DNA of 64,000 nt from Bacteroidales bacterium (GTDB lineage Bacteria > Bacteroidota > Bacteroidia > Bacteroidales > Muribaculaceae). A program made the translations under genes and the position numbers. The notes under the pieces are model-generated. The model searched no databases, had not been told where the DNA came from, and was given only the letters and a program-made list of their open reading frames with translations. Positions 8,823 to 19,494 of this stretch are shown piece by piece. Each line of letters opens with the position of its first letter. The stretch's first letter is position 1. The DNA is taken from contig DXYS01000006.1 of the NCBI GenBank assembly GCA_019415705.1, forward strand, positions 1-64,000, given 5' to 3'.

Positions 8823-11800
8823 ATGAGTGCAAAAAATAAGCTTTATTTTGCAGCCTTAGCCATGGCGGCATGCGTTATGCCCGTCACGGCTCAGACTGTT
8901 TTATTGTCACAGGACTTCGACAAAACATCACAGCCCGTCAAAACAATCGGACGCGGCGATTCTCGCGTTACAGCCGACGGCGTATTCCGCTCACAGGACT
9001 CTTACGGCCTATTCGGCGACAAAACTATGCGCAACTACCGCATGCGCTTCAAAGCCCGCGCCCCTAAAGACGCCGAGCAGGTGCAGATTTGGGCCGGTTT
9101 TAATGCCGCAAACCGCTACGACCGCTACGTCGTCGGCATCAAAGGAGGTCTGCAGGATGACCTCTACCTCGCTCGTCAGGGCTATATGGGCACCGACGAG
9201 TTTCTCGACATCCGCGAGCTCGGTTTCCACCCCGAGCCCGGCCAGTGGATTGACGTCACCATCGAGCAGGCCGACGGCCGCATCCGCGTCTTCCTCAACA
9301 ACGAAGACACCCCGCGCATCGACCTCGTCGACAAAAACCACGACCTCGCTCCCGCCGGCTACGCCACATTAGGAGGCAGCTGGGTACCGACCGAGTTTGA
9401 CGACCTCGTCATAGAGCAGCTTCCCGAAGGCTATTTCGCAAACATTCCCGCAAAAACAAAAGAATTTTATCTGACCGACGCCCAAAAGGAGACCAAGCGT
9501 CAGGGCGAGCGCCGCACATGGCGCGGAAAACGCCTCGAGCGCCTCAACGGCCCGCGCACAGTCATCAGCCTCGACGGCGACTGGCTCTTCTCGCCCACCT
9601 ACGAGACAAACGAGACCGCCAAGGGCGCTTCCCCCGAGGCCGGCGACGAGTCATGGCACGTAATGCCCGTCCCCAACTTCTGGAATCCCAGCCGCATCTG
9701 GCTCCACGGCGAGACTATGGGCACACCCGCCGGTCACCGTCCCAAAGGCGTATCCGACACCTACTTCCAGCAGGAGTCACGCCGCTGCGACGACTACACG
9801 TTCAACTACCGCAAGACCGACGCCGCTTGGTACCGCCAGTGGGTCGACCTGCCCGCCGACATCGCCGGCAAACGCGTCACCCTCGACTTTGACGGCGTCT
9901 CAAAAATCTGCGAAGTCTACATCAACGGCCACGAAGCCGCCAAACACATAGGCATGTTCGGCTCATTCGAGGTCGACGGCTCAAAATACTTCAAACCCGG
10001 CCGCAACCTCATCGCCGTCAAAGTGCTCCGCAACGCAGGCACATCGGGCGAAGTAGGCAACGACGCCCTCGAAATCTACTACTCGGCATCGCGCGACAAC
10101 TCTGCCCGCAAAGAGAGCGGCGCCAACGTCAACCGCAACATCCTCAACGAGCTGCCCCACGGCTTCTACGGTGATAACCCCGCCGGCATCTGGCGTCCCG
10201 TCAAGCTGACCGTCAGCGAGCCCGTCAAGGTCGAGGACGTCTTCATCCGCCCGCGTCTCGACGGCGCCGACTTTGACATCGCCGTCTACAACCACTCGGC
10301 CGAGCCCCGTAAGTTTGACATCCGCACCAAAATCGCCGACCACCGCACAGGCAAAATCCTCTACGAAGGCACCGACCGCACCGGCCTGACACTCGCAGCC
10401 GGAGGCAAGGACTCGCTCACATACTCTATAAACGACCTGCAGCCCAAACTCTGGTCACCCTCCGACCCCAACCTCTACGACTTCACATTCTCGCTCGTCG
10501 ACAACGGCAAAACCGTCGACTCGGAGAAAATCGTCTCGGGTTTCCGCACATTCGAGGTCAAAAACGGCCAGTTTGAACTCAACGGTCACAAATACGCCCT
10601 CCGCGGAGGCAACCACACCCCCTTCGCCCTCGGTCCCAACGACCGCGAGCTCGCCGACACCTTCTATCAGCTCATGAAGAAAGGCAACCTCGAGGTAACC
10701 CGCACACACACATGCCCCTATAACGAACTGTGGATGGCCGCAGCCGACGAAAACGGCATCGGCGTCTCATACGAGGGCACATGGTCGTGGCTCTACATCC
10801 ACGAGACCTTCCCCGCCGACGACATCGTCGACTTCTGGGAGAACGAATGGATTCACCTGATGAAACAGATGCGCAACCACCCGTCGCTGCTCTTCTGGAC
10901 CGTCAACAACGAGATGAAATTCTACGACCTCGACCCTGACTTCGAGCGTTGCAAATACAAGATGACCCGCATCAGCAACTGCGTGCGCCACATGCGCGAG
11001 GCCGATCCCACACGTCCCGTCTGCTTCGACTCAAACTATCAGGCCAAAGGCAAAGACAAAAAATTCGGCGCCGATTTCATGGCTACGATTGACGACGGCG
11101 ACATCGACGACGTTCACTCATATATCAACTGGTATGACCACACGCTCTTCCGCTACTTCAAGGGCGAGCTGCAGAACGGCTTCAAACTCGCCGACCGTCC
11201 GCTGATTTCGCAGGAGATGTCGACCGGCTATCCTCAGAACGAGACCGGCCACGCCACACGCTCATACACCATGCAGCACCAGAATCCGCAGTCGCTCATC
11301 GGCCTGCAGTGCTACGAGTTCAGCAACCCCGCCAACTTCCTCCGCGCACAGTCGTTCATCACCTCGGAGCTCGCCGAGGGTCTGCGCCGCAGCAATGATC
11401 AGGCATCGGGCACCATCCACTTCGCCCTGCTGACATGGTTCAAACAGGTCTATGACGCTCAGCGCATACAGCCGTGGCCCACATACTACGCCATGCAGCG
11501 CGCCATGCAGCCCGTGCTCGTCAGCGCCGAGCTCTGGGGTCGCCACCTCTACGCCGGCGAGAAACTCCCCGTGCGCTTCTGCATCGTCAACGACGACCTC
11601 GACGGCAAAGACCTCGCCGCCGGCACTATCGACTGGTCGCTGACCGCTGCCGACGGCCGTGTCATCGCCAAGGGCACCGAGCCCGCCAAAGCCGTGGCTC
11701 ACTACGGCCGCCTCTGGGTAGAGCCCTCAATCATCCTCCCCGCCGACCTCGGCGCAGACCGCGTAGAGGCCACACTCAACCTCGCCTACACCGCCGGCGG

Positions 11801-12512
11801 CAAACAGCGCTCGGCAAACAAATATGACCTCACCCTCGCCTCGCGCGACTGGGCGGCCAAAGGCTACACGGCCAAGGGCAAACCCGTCGTCGTAGACCGT
11901 GACGGCACAGCCCCGGCTCTCGACGCCCTCGGCATCGCCTACACCACGGCCGACGACATCGCCAAGGCTGTCAAGACCCGCCGCGCATCGTCGGTTATCC
12001 TCTCGGGCATCAACGACCTCACTGACGCCGACGTCAAGGCTCTGCGCGACTACATGTCACGCGGCGGCAAAGTGCTCTTCCTCCGCGGAGAGAACGGCGT
12101 CAAGGCTGTCTTCCCCGAGCACATCGCCGGCACAATCAAACCCACCGAAGGCGACATCGCCAACATGGACGTGCCCGAGTCACCCGTATTCGACGGTCTC
12201 GACTACTTCGACCTGCGCTACTTCAACGACAACCGCCGCGAAGTCCCCAAAGTCTGCGAGACCATCTATCACATCAACCGCAACGACGACATCATCACAC
12301 CGCTCGTGATGCAGCAGAAAATCCACGGCTACATCGACGGAGACATGAAGACACGTGCCGAACACGTGGCCAAGATGCGCGGTTTCGCACTCCTTGATAT
12401 CAAACACGGCAAGGGAGGGGCTCTCGTTTCGTCACTTGAGACCAACAAGGCTGCCACCGACCCCGTCGCCGGACGTCTGCTCGCCAACATGATTAACGAA
12501 GTTTCCAAATAA
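8823..12512 (+). CDS. Large GH2 glycoside hydrolase with N-terminal LamG-like domain
   Basis: The predicted role is a retaining exo-glycosidase of the GH2 clan (beta-galactosidase, beta-glucuronidase or related). The 1229 residues are laid out as follows: a signal peptide ending near VTAQT; a concanavalin/LamG-like domain (about 24-210, with WAGFNAANRYDRYVVGIKG and QWIDVTIEQADGRIRVFLNN); a GH2 sugar-binding jelly roll (about 235-465, with YRQWVDLPADIAGKRV and NPAGIWRPVKL); an Ig-like domain; and a TIM barrel holding the acid/base Glu697 in TVNNEMKF and the probable nucleophile Glu798 in ISQEMSTGYP. The last ~200 residues look like a Rossmann/GATase-type domain (VILSGINDLTDADVKALRDYM, GGKVLFLRGENG), as found C-terminal in some beta-galactosidases. 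Such proteins are usually periplasmic. It is followed after 59 bp by another GH2 gene. Substrate is not determinable by eye. Confidence 0.88.
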   Translation: MSAKNKLYFAALAMAACVMPVTAQTVLLSQDFDKTSQPVKTIGRGDSRVTADGVFRSQDSYGLFGDKTMRNYRMRFKARAPKDAEQVQIWAGFNAANRYDRYVVGIKGGLQDDLYLARQGYMGTDEFLDIRELGFHPEPGQWIDVTIEQADGRIRVFLNNEDTPRIDLVDKNHDLAPAGYATLGGSWVPTEFDDLVIEQLPEGYFANIPAKTKEFYLTDAQKETKRQGERRTWRGKRLERLNGPRTVISLDGDWLFSPTYETNETAKGASPEAGDESWHVMPVPNFWNPSRIWLHGETMGTPAGHRPKGVSDTYFQQESRRCDDYTFNYRKTDAAWYRQWVDLPADIAGKRVTLDFDGVSKICEVYINGHEAAKHIGMFGSFEVDGSKYFKPGRNLIAVKVLRNAGTSGEVGNDALEIYYSASRDNSARKESGANVNRNILNELPHGFYGDNPAGIWRPVKLTVSEPVKVEDVFIRPRLDGADFDIAVYNHSAEPRKFDIRTKIADHRTGKILYEGTDRTGLTLAAGGKDSLTYSINDLQPKLWSPSDPNLYDFTFSLVDNGKTVDSEKIVSGFRTFEVKNGQFELNGHKYALRGGNHTPFALGPNDRELADTFYQLMKKGNLEVTRTHTCPYNELWMAAADENGIGVSYEGTWSWLYIHETFPADDIVDFWENEWIHLMKQMRNHPSLLFWTVNNEMKFYDLDPDFERCKYKMTRISNCVRHMREADPTRPVCFDSNYQAKGKDKKFGADFMATIDDGDIDDVHSYINWYDHTLFRYFKGELQNGFKLADRPLISQEMSTGYPQNETGHATRSYTMQHQNPQSLIGLQCYEFSNPANFLRAQSFITSELAEGLRRSNDQASGTIHFALLTWFKQVYDAQRIQPWPTYYAMQRAMQPVLVSAELWGRHLYAGEKLPVRFCIVNDDLDGKDLAAGTIDWSLTAADGRVIAKGTEPAKAVAHYGRLWVEPSIILPADLGADRVEATLNLAYTAGGKQRSANKYDLTLASRDWAAKGYTAKGKPVVVDRDGTAPALDALGIAYTTADDIAKAVKTRRASSVILSGINDLTDADVKALRDYMSRGGKVLFLRGENGVKAVFPEHIAGTIKPTEGDIANMDVPESPVFDGLDYFDLRYFNDNRREVPKVCETIYHINRNDDIITPLVMQQKIHGYIDGDMKTRAEHVAKMRGFALLDIKHGKGGALVSSLETNKAATDPVAGRLLANMINEVSK

Positions 12513-12571
12513 TAACATTTTTTCATCACTCCCGGCTGAAAAACAGCCTTAACAAACCAGAACCATTTCTA

Positions 12572-15500
12572 ATGAAAAAAGCATTAATCGCACTTACCAT
12601 CATGGCCGCATCGCTCATCCCGGCGGCGGCCAAAGAGGCAAAGCAAAGCGATAAACTGGTCTACAAGCACGTATATGCTCCCTCGACCGGCATCGTAAAC
12701 GACGTCGAGCGCGGCTACCGTCAGGAAGTCTGCCTCAACGGCTACTGGGATTTCCAGCCCGTAGCCACGCCTAAGGACTACAAGCAGGGCGCAGGCATCG
12801 CTCCGGAGCTGCCCAATCCGACAGCTGACGGATGGAGCTCTACAAAAATCAAGATTCCCTCGCCTTGGAACATCAATTCATTCGCCTACCGCGACCTCGA
12901 GGGTCCCGACCACCGCAACTATCCCTCCTACCCCAAAGAGTGGGAAAACTGCCTGATGGGATGGCTCAAAAAGACTGTCACAGTGCCCGCAGACTGGGCC
13001 GGTGAAGACATCAGACTATACTTCGAGGCCGTAGCCGGCCAGACCGTCGTCTATGTCAACGGCAAAAAAGTCGGCGAGAACTTCGACCTCTTCCTCCCGT
13101 TCTCATGCGACATTACCGCCGAGGCCGAGCCCGGCAAACAGATTGAGATACTCGTCGGCGTACGCAGCCAGAAACTCTTCGAGGACAACGGCTCTATCGG
13201 TCGCCGCATCATCCCCGCCGGCTCTATGTGGGGCTATCACATCAACGGCATCTGGCAGGACGTCTATCTGCTGGCCATGCCAAAAGTGCGTGTCGACGAC
13301 ATCTATGTCAAACCCCTCGTTTCAAAAAACACCCTCGAGATTGACGTTACACTGACCAACAACACCGACCGCAAGAGCGACATAACACTCGGCGGCGACA
13401 TCCGCGAGTGGATTAATTTAGCCGGCACAGATGTCAACACAGCTCCCGTGCCCGCATCCATGCTCGGACGCACAGCCATCGACATCAAACCCGTCAAAGT
13501 CAGCGTGCCCGCCAACTCTACCGTTAAAGAGACAATCTCTCTGCCCGTTGACAACCGCCTGCTCAAATGGACTCCCGAGCATCCCAACCTCTACGGCCTC
13601 GTGCTCAATGTCTACAACAAAAAACAGACCGTCGACACAAAATACGAGCGTTTCGGCTGGCGCGAATGGACATTCGACGGCACTAAACAGCTCCTCAACG
13701 GCGAGCCCTGTGTGCTCCGCAGCGACTCTTGGCACTTCCAAGGCATCCCCCAGCTGACACGCCGCTATGCTTGGGCATGGTTTACCGCCATCAAAAACAT
13801 GAACGGCAACGCAATCCGTCCCCACGCTCAGGTATATCCCCGTTTCTACCTTGACCTTGCCGACGAGATGGGCATCTGCGTGCTCGACGAGACTGCCAAC
13901 TGGGCTTCTGACGGCGGTCCCAAATTAGACTCCGAGAAATTCTGGGCAAACTCCAAAGACCACCTGCGCCGCTTCGTCAAACGTGACCGCAACCACCCCG
14001 CCGTCTTCGGATGGTCTGTCTCAAACGAGAACAAACCCGTAATCCTCCACGTCTACAACCGCCCCGACCTCATGCCCCAGCAGTACAAGGCATGGGAAGA
14101 ATGGCGCGACATCGTCCGCGAGCTCGACCCCACACGTCCTTGGATTTCGTCTGACGGCGAGGACGACGGCGACGGACGTCTCCCTGTGACCGTAGGCCAC
14201 TACGGCGACCGCAACTCTATGGTCAACTGGAAAAACATCGGCAAACCGTGGGGCATCGGTGAAACTTCGATGGCCTACTACGGCACACCCGAGCAGATTG
14301 CAAAAGTAAACGGCGAACGCGCCTACGAGTCGGCCGAGGGCCGCATGGAGGGCCTCGCCACCGAGTGCTACAACCTCGTCAAAGACATGCGTGAGATGGG
14401 CGCAAGCTTCACCACCGTATTTAATATGGTATGGTATGCCCTCCAGCCCCTGCCCCTCGGCAAGAAAGACATTACAACCGCTCCTGACCTCAACGACGGT
14501 ATCTTCTTCGGCGAATATGTCGAAGGCGTCCCCGGCGTACAGCCCGAGCGCGTAGGTCCTTACTGCACAACCTTCAACCCCGGCTACGACCCCTCGCTGC
14601 CCCTCTATCGCCCGTGGCCTATGTATGACGCACTGCGCGCCGCCAACGCCCCCGATGGAGCCGCATGGTGTGAGTGGGCTACTGTCGACAAGTCGAAATA
14701 CCTTGCCCCCGAAGCTGTAGCAGCCGCCGAGTCTTACAAAGAGGTCTACTTCATCGGCCCGGAAAAATCACGCGTCAAAGCAGTCATGGACGATCAGGGC
14801 GTAGTCTTCACCACAGCCAAATCAAAAACTCCCGCCGCTGCACTCTACATCGTCGACGCATCGGCTCCCCTCTCTGCAGCTGACGCCGCCACCCTCAAAG
14901 CCGCTGCCGCCAAGGGCGCTGACATCTGGCTGTGGGGCATCACACCCGAGACCGTCGGCTCTTACGGCGCCGTCCTCCCCATGCCTCTGACCGTCAACGA
15001 GCTCGTGCGCTCGTCTTACCTCCCCGTGCAGAAATCATGGATTCGCGGCCTCAACAACAGCGACTTCTACTTCTGCGAGATTCAGAAAGCCGACGCTTCA
15101 AAATACTCTCTCTCAGGCCTCCTCGTCGACGAAGGCGACGTTCTGCTCAACGCCAACACAACCGACTGGCGCAAATGGAACAAACGCCCCGAGGAACTCA
15201 AGACAGCCGCCCTGCTCCGCTCCATCAACGAGTGCACTGCCCCGACAGCCGTATTCGTAAAATATCAGGCCGGCCCCTCCGCGCTCTACGTATCGACCCT
15301 CACCGAATTTGCAAACTCTGAGAAAGGCTTCAAGACACTCTCGACAATGCTCCGCAACGCCGGTGTGCCCACAAAGGCCGTCGACGTCAACCCCGACGAC
15401 GTCTTCTTCCTGCGTGACGGCGAGCTTCAGTTCCCCGCTTCGGCAAAATCTCACCTTGTCAAAGACGGCGACGGCTGGTCGTTCACATTCTATGCTTTCA

Positions 15501-15790
15501 GCCCCCGTCCTCTCGACGACCTACTCATCGAGCCCAATGTGCCCAAACTGACTCTCATCGTCAAAGGCAAACAGGTTGCTCTCGCCATCAACGACAAAGA
15601 CCTCCCCGCCAAAAACGCCAACCGCCACGAGTCAACCTTCATCGAGCTCCCGCTCAAGCAGGGCTGGAACAAGCTCACCGTCAAGATCGGCCCCGACCGC
15701 AACGACTTCAACGGTTGGTTTAAGTGCGACAACAACAAGGAGTATATGCCTCTTATGAAAGCATCATACATCAACCCCGAACACAAATAA
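12572..15790 (+). CDS. GH2 glycoside hydrolase
   Basis: This is a second, divergent GH2 enzyme of 1072 residues with a Sec signal peptide (MKKALIALTIMAASLIPAAA). It has a GH2 sugar-binding domain (LNGYWDFQPV, WLKKTVTVPADWAGEDIRLYFEAV, INGIWQDVYLL), an Ig-like domain, and a TIM barrel with acid/base Glu486 in SVSNENKPV and probable nucleophile Glu564 in GIGETSMAYY. The C-terminal part (about 720-1072) has no assignment I can make beyond alpha/beta and beta-sandwich-like character. It lies 59 bp after one GH2 gene and 21 bp before the double beta-helix gene, so the three are probably co-transcribed. Both catalytic glutamates are present, so it should be active. Specificity is unknown; beta-galactoside, glucuronide or arabinopyranoside cleavage from pectin side chains would fit the setting. 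Confidence 0.87.
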   Translation: MKKALIALTIMAASLIPAAAKEAKQSDKLVYKHVYAPSTGIVNDVERGYRQEVCLNGYWDFQPVATPKDYKQGAGIAPELPNPTADGWSSTKIKIPSPWNINSFAYRDLEGPDHRNYPSYPKEWENCLMGWLKKTVTVPADWAGEDIRLYFEAVAGQTVVYVNGKKVGENFDLFLPFSCDITAEAEPGKQIEILVGVRSQKLFEDNGSIGRRIIPAGSMWGYHINGIWQDVYLLAMPKVRVDDIYVKPLVSKNTLEIDVTLTNNTDRKSDITLGGDIREWINLAGTDVNTAPVPASMLGRTAIDIKPVKVSVPANSTVKETISLPVDNRLLKWTPEHPNLYGLVLNVYNKKQTVDTKYERFGWREWTFDGTKQLLNGEPCVLRSDSWHFQGIPQLTRRYAWAWFTAIKNMNGNAIRPHAQVYPRFYLDLADEMGICVLDETANWASDGGPKLDSEKFWANSKDHLRRFVKRDRNHPAVFGWSVSNENKPVILHVYNRPDLMPQQYKAWEEWRDIVRELDPTRPWISSDGEDDGDGRLPVTVGHYGDRNSMVNWKNIGKPWGIGETSMAYYGTPEQIAKVNGERAYESAEGRMEGLATECYNLVKDMREMGASFTTVFNMVWYALQPLPLGKKDITTAPDLNDGIFFGEYVEGVPGVQPERVGPYCTTFNPGYDPSLPLYRPWPMYDALRAANAPDGAAWCEWATVDKSKYLAPEAVAAAESYKEVYFIGPEKSRVKAVMDDQGVVFTTAKSKTPAAALYIVDASAPLSAADAATLKAAAAKGADIWLWGITPETVGSYGAVLPMPLTVNELVRSSYLPVQKSWIRGLNNSDFYFCEIQKADASKYSLSGLLVDEGDVLLNANTTDWRKWNKRPEELKTAALLRSINECTAPTAVFVKYQAGPSALYVSTLTEFANSEKGFKTLSTMLRNAGVPTKAVDVNPDDVFFLRDGELQFPASAKSHLVKDGDGWSFTFYAFSPRPLDDLLIEPNVPKLTLIVKGKQVALAINDKDLPAKNANRHESTFIELPLKQGWNKLTVKIGPDRNDFNGWFKCDNNKEYMPLMKASYINPEHK

Positions 15791-15811
15791 TTACCCTAAT
15801 ACCAATTTCCT

Positions 15812-18800
15812 ATGAAAAAAAGATTACTGACAGCTCTTGCGCTGACCATGCTTGGAGCAGGTTCCGTTTTCGCGGCTACCTACACACCCAAGTATGAAGT
15901 CATCGAGAAGGCAGACTATCCGACCACGGATGTCAACGTGATTACCTACAACATCCTCGACTACGAGCCCACAGCCAACCAAGGCTCTAAAGACGTAACC
16001 ACACTGTTGCAGAACCTGCTCAACGCAGCCGGCGACTACGCATCATATCCAAGCGGTGACTCGCAGGCTTACCGCAAGACAGGCGGCGTGGTCTACCTGC
16101 CTGCCGGCAAATACCGCATCAACGGCAAAATCAACGTGCCCCGCGGTACATCGCTCCGCGGTGACTGGAAAAAGCCCGTCAAGGGTCAGGCCATCGAAGG
16201 CACAATCATCGTCGCAGGCAACAAATATAAAGGCAACACAGACGAGACAAACGGCCTCTTCGTGATGGAGCCCTCCACCCAGATCAGCCACCTCGCCATC
16301 TGGTATGAGGATCAGGACGCAAACAACCCCTCTCCCTATCCCCCTTCAATCGTTTACGGTAAGAAAGGCTACTTCGGCAACGACTATTGCAACGTCCGTT
16401 TCGTCACTCTCGTAAACTCTTACACAGGTCTGATTTTCTCAGAGCTTAACGGCGGCGGCTGTCCCAACATCTTCCATCTCTACGGCACACCCCTTAACCT
16501 CGGTGTCGCCATGGACAACATCGCTGACGTAGGCCGTTTCGACCACCTCGACTTCTCGCCCGCTTACTGGGCAGGCTCGGGTCTTCCCAACGCTGCTGAC
16601 GCTACAAACTACACCTATAACAACGGTATCGGTTTCGAAATGCGCCGCAACGACTGGTCTTACTGCTGCAACTACACAGCCGAAGGCTACAACAAAGGTT
16701 TCTGGGCAAAGAAATCTCCCGAGCATGTAGGCTCGAGCGGCACACCTAACGGCCACAACTACAACATGACATTCACCAACTGTAAAGTCGGTGTCTACGT
16801 GACCGACACATCAGGCTCGGGCATCATGTTCACACGTGTGAAGACCCCCGGCTGCGAGTATGGCGTAGAGCAGGCCATCGGTCAGGGCAACCCGACACAG
16901 TATCTCAACTGCGAAATCTCTGGACGCGTCAAAGGCTTGCTCGTTCACTCGGGTGTATCAAACGACGCTATCGTAAAATTCCAGAACTCGACCATCTCGG
17001 GCGGTACGGATATCGAATCAGCCCAGTTCATGGCCGACAACTGTACATTTGACGGCGACGTCAACATCGGTGCTCTCGCCCGCTGCGTGTTCACATCAAA
17101 CACAATGCGTTCGGGCGTGTTCAACAACGCGTCTCTCTATGAGTGCGTCGTCGACCACAACAAATACAGCGTTCCCTCGTTACCCGACTACCCCGAGGAA
17201 TTGATGGAAATCCCCGTCACAAAACCTGCTAAAAATGACCTCTTCGTTGTCACAAACTACGGTGCCGAGCCCAAATACATCGACAAAACCGCGGCCAACA
17301 ACGAGGTTTACAACGCAAAGGACAACGCTCCCGCCATCCAGCAGGCTCTTAACGCTGCCAAGAACGCCGGCGGCGGTATCGTCTACCTCCCCTCAGGCCA
17401 CTATCGCGTCAACAGCAACATCGTCATCCCGACCGGTGTCGAGCTCCGCGGCTCTGCCGACATGGCATCGACTCCCCGCGGTCAGGGCGCTATCCTCGAG
17501 GTTACAGTAGGCGAAGGCTCTGCAACAGGCACTCCGCTCATCACCATGGAGCCCAGCTCGGGCCTCCGCGGCATCTCGATCAACTATCCCAAACAGGACG
17601 CTTCAATCTTCACAGAAGTCGCAGGTAGCGGAGCCGTACTCGCTCACTCTGTCTGCACACCTAAACAGTATCCCTACGCAGTCCGCGGCAACGCTGACTG
17701 CTATGTTGTCAACCTCGCCCTCCGCACATGCTATCAGGGTGTCGACATGTTCACCAACAAGTGCGACCGTCACTATGTCGACTACATCTCGGGCCACTGC
17801 TTCAAGAACGTAATCCGCATCGGCGGTAACTCTGAGAACGGTACCGTTTCTAACATCCAGTGTAACACCATCGCCTACGCTGCAGGTGACGAATGGAAAT
17901 TCGGTCTTTGGCCCAACTCGCTCCACAACAAAGACAACAAACATCAGGATGCCTGCTATCAGCAGAACTATGACGAACTCGACTTCCTCATAGTCGGTGA
18001 CTGCAAGAAAGAAAACCTCTACAACAACTTCCTCTTCGGCTCGTCAATCGGTATGCTCTTCCAGAGCGACGGCAACGGCGGTCCCTCGTTCTACTCTGTC
18101 GGTAACGCAGTCGACGGTGTTGTCAACACCTTCGTCTTCCGCGCAGCTGCCGAGGATGCCTGCATGGTCAACTCTCAGCTCGTAGCTCTCGACAACGGTC
18201 ACTCTGCATCGTTCTTCACCACAGAGTCGACATTCAACAAGACCATCAACATGTTCTCGACCAACAACTGGGGCGGTGGTGACACCTTCGCCAAGATTGA
18301 GGGCGGTAACGTCAACTTCATCCTCGCCAACCTCGACCAGAGCGGCGACAAGACCACTTATGCAGTTTCAGGCAACGGCAAATTCAAATTTGTCAACGCC
18401 AACTTCAAGCGCAACGTCAACACCAACGCCAACAAGAACGTAAGCGTACACAACGCTATCTACACTCCTGTCGGCACAGGCAACGCCGCATCTGACTTCG
18501 GTGAATTCCACGACGTACTCGCCGTGCAGTGGAAGATGATTAACAAGACCGGCTTCATATCTCGTGACGGCTGGCACGTAATCGCATTCGACGACGAATA
18601 CGGCCGCGACGCTAAGGGCAACGAGCAGCGCGATGACTGGCGCCACGCCGGCGACGCTCTCGCAAGCCGCGCTATCGACGGTGACATCTCTATCCGCTGG
18701 TCAACCAAAGGCTCACAGGCTCCCTGCGGCTGGTATGACGAATGGGCAAACAGCAAAGAGCCCGGTAAAGTCGACAAGATTTCATGGAAATCACGTCCTC

Positions 18801-19456
18801 CGCAGTGGTATGCAATATTCTTCAACCACGACCACAATAAGGCTCAGCATCTTAATGCAATGATACTCGACGCCGGCTCAGCCACTTCAGACGGTCCCGC
18901 AGAGTGGGTACTCGAAGTTGTTGACGATAACGGCACATCAGGATGGGAAATCACTCTGCCTTCAGGCAAAGAGAAAAAAGGCGACCAGCCCAGCGGCATG
19001 AAATCTGTAATGCCTGATCCGACAACCGAAATCTATGGTCACAAATGGCGTAAAGTTGCTTCTGGCGCAGGTGCAGGCGGCCTCCTCATCGCTGTATTCC
19101 CCGAAGAGGATGTAACCGGTATCCGCATGACTCAGACCGGCTCTAAAGGCAACTACTGGTCAATCGCCGAAGTCGAGGCTGCCATGCTGCAGGGCGTGAA
19201 AGTGTCGGGCATCGACGCAGTCACTATGGCTGACGACCACATGCTGCTCTATGTTGACCGCACTCTGGTCATCTCTCGCGGCATCTTCGGCTCACAGGAC
19301 GAAGTCGAGGTAGAAATCTTCGACCTCAGCGGCCGCAAAGTCGATGGATTCTTCGCCGACGACACCAAAGTCGACCTCAGCGACCTCGCTGCCGGTACTT
19401 ATGTAATCTCAGCACGCGGCGACAACAAATCGTCTATCAAAGTGCTCGTGAAATAA
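15812..19456 (+). CDS. Double pectate-lyase-3/GH55-like beta-helix protein with discoidin-like and T9SS domains
   Basis: This 1214-residue secreted protein has two successive N-terminal-type beta-helix modules. The first covers about residues 30-455 (ITYNILDYEPTANQGSKDVT, GGVVYLPAGKYRINGKINVP). The second covers about 468-890 (FVVTNYGAEP, DNAPAIQQALNAAKNAGGGI, VYLPSGHYRVNSNIVIPTG). This twin arrangement is typical of GH55 beta-1,3-glucanases and related pectate_lyase_3 superfamily proteins. A discoidin/F5-8-type C domain follows (about 905-1125, with ASRAIDGDISIRWSTKG), then a T9SS tail after VSGIDAV (FDLSGRKV, LAAGTYVISARG, KVLVK). It is probably exported and surface-anchored. The reaction is uncertain: a lyase, an exo-glucanase or a pure binding protein are all possible, and I could not assign catalytic residues. 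Confidence 0.75.
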   Translation: MKKRLLTALALTMLGAGSVFAATYTPKYEVIEKADYPTTDVNVITYNILDYEPTANQGSKDVTTLLQNLLNAAGDYASYPSGDSQAYRKTGGVVYLPAGKYRINGKINVPRGTSLRGDWKKPVKGQAIEGTIIVAGNKYKGNTDETNGLFVMEPSTQISHLAIWYEDQDANNPSPYPPSIVYGKKGYFGNDYCNVRFVTLVNSYTGLIFSELNGGGCPNIFHLYGTPLNLGVAMDNIADVGRFDHLDFSPAYWAGSGLPNAADATNYTYNNGIGFEMRRNDWSYCCNYTAEGYNKGFWAKKSPEHVGSSGTPNGHNYNMTFTNCKVGVYVTDTSGSGIMFTRVKTPGCEYGVEQAIGQGNPTQYLNCEISGRVKGLLVHSGVSNDAIVKFQNSTISGGTDIESAQFMADNCTFDGDVNIGALARCVFTSNTMRSGVFNNASLYECVVDHNKYSVPSLPDYPEELMEIPVTKPAKNDLFVVTNYGAEPKYIDKTAANNEVYNAKDNAPAIQQALNAAKNAGGGIVYLPSGHYRVNSNIVIPTGVELRGSADMASTPRGQGAILEVTVGEGSATGTPLITMEPSSGLRGISINYPKQDASIFTEVAGSGAVLAHSVCTPKQYPYAVRGNADCYVVNLALRTCYQGVDMFTNKCDRHYVDYISGHCFKNVIRIGGNSENGTVSNIQCNTIAYAAGDEWKFGLWPNSLHNKDNKHQDACYQQNYDELDFLIVGDCKKENLYNNFLFGSSIGMLFQSDGNGGPSFYSVGNAVDGVVNTFVFRAAAEDACMVNSQLVALDNGHSASFFTTESTFNKTINMFSTNNWGGGDTFAKIEGGNVNFILANLDQSGDKTTYAVSGNGKFKFVNANFKRNVNTNANKNVSVHNAIYTPVGTGNAASDFGEFHDVLAVQWKMINKTGFISRDGWHVIAFDDEYGRDAKGNEQRDDWRHAGDALASRAIDGDISIRWSTKGSQAPCGWYDEWANSKEPGKVDKISWKSRPPQWYAIFFNHDHNKAQHLNAMILDAGSATSDGPAEWVLEVVDDNGTSGWEITLPSGKEKKGDQPSGMKSVMPDPTTEIYGHKWRKVASGAGAGGLLIAVFPEEDVTGIRMTQTGSKGNYWSIAEVEAAMLQGVKVSGIDAVTMADDHMLLYVDRTLVISRGIFGSQDEVEVEIFDLSGRKVDGFFADDTKVDLSDLAAGTYVISARGDNKSSIKVLVK

Positions 19457-19494
19457 GTCACGGTCCCCGACAATAAGAAATTGAATTAGTATGG

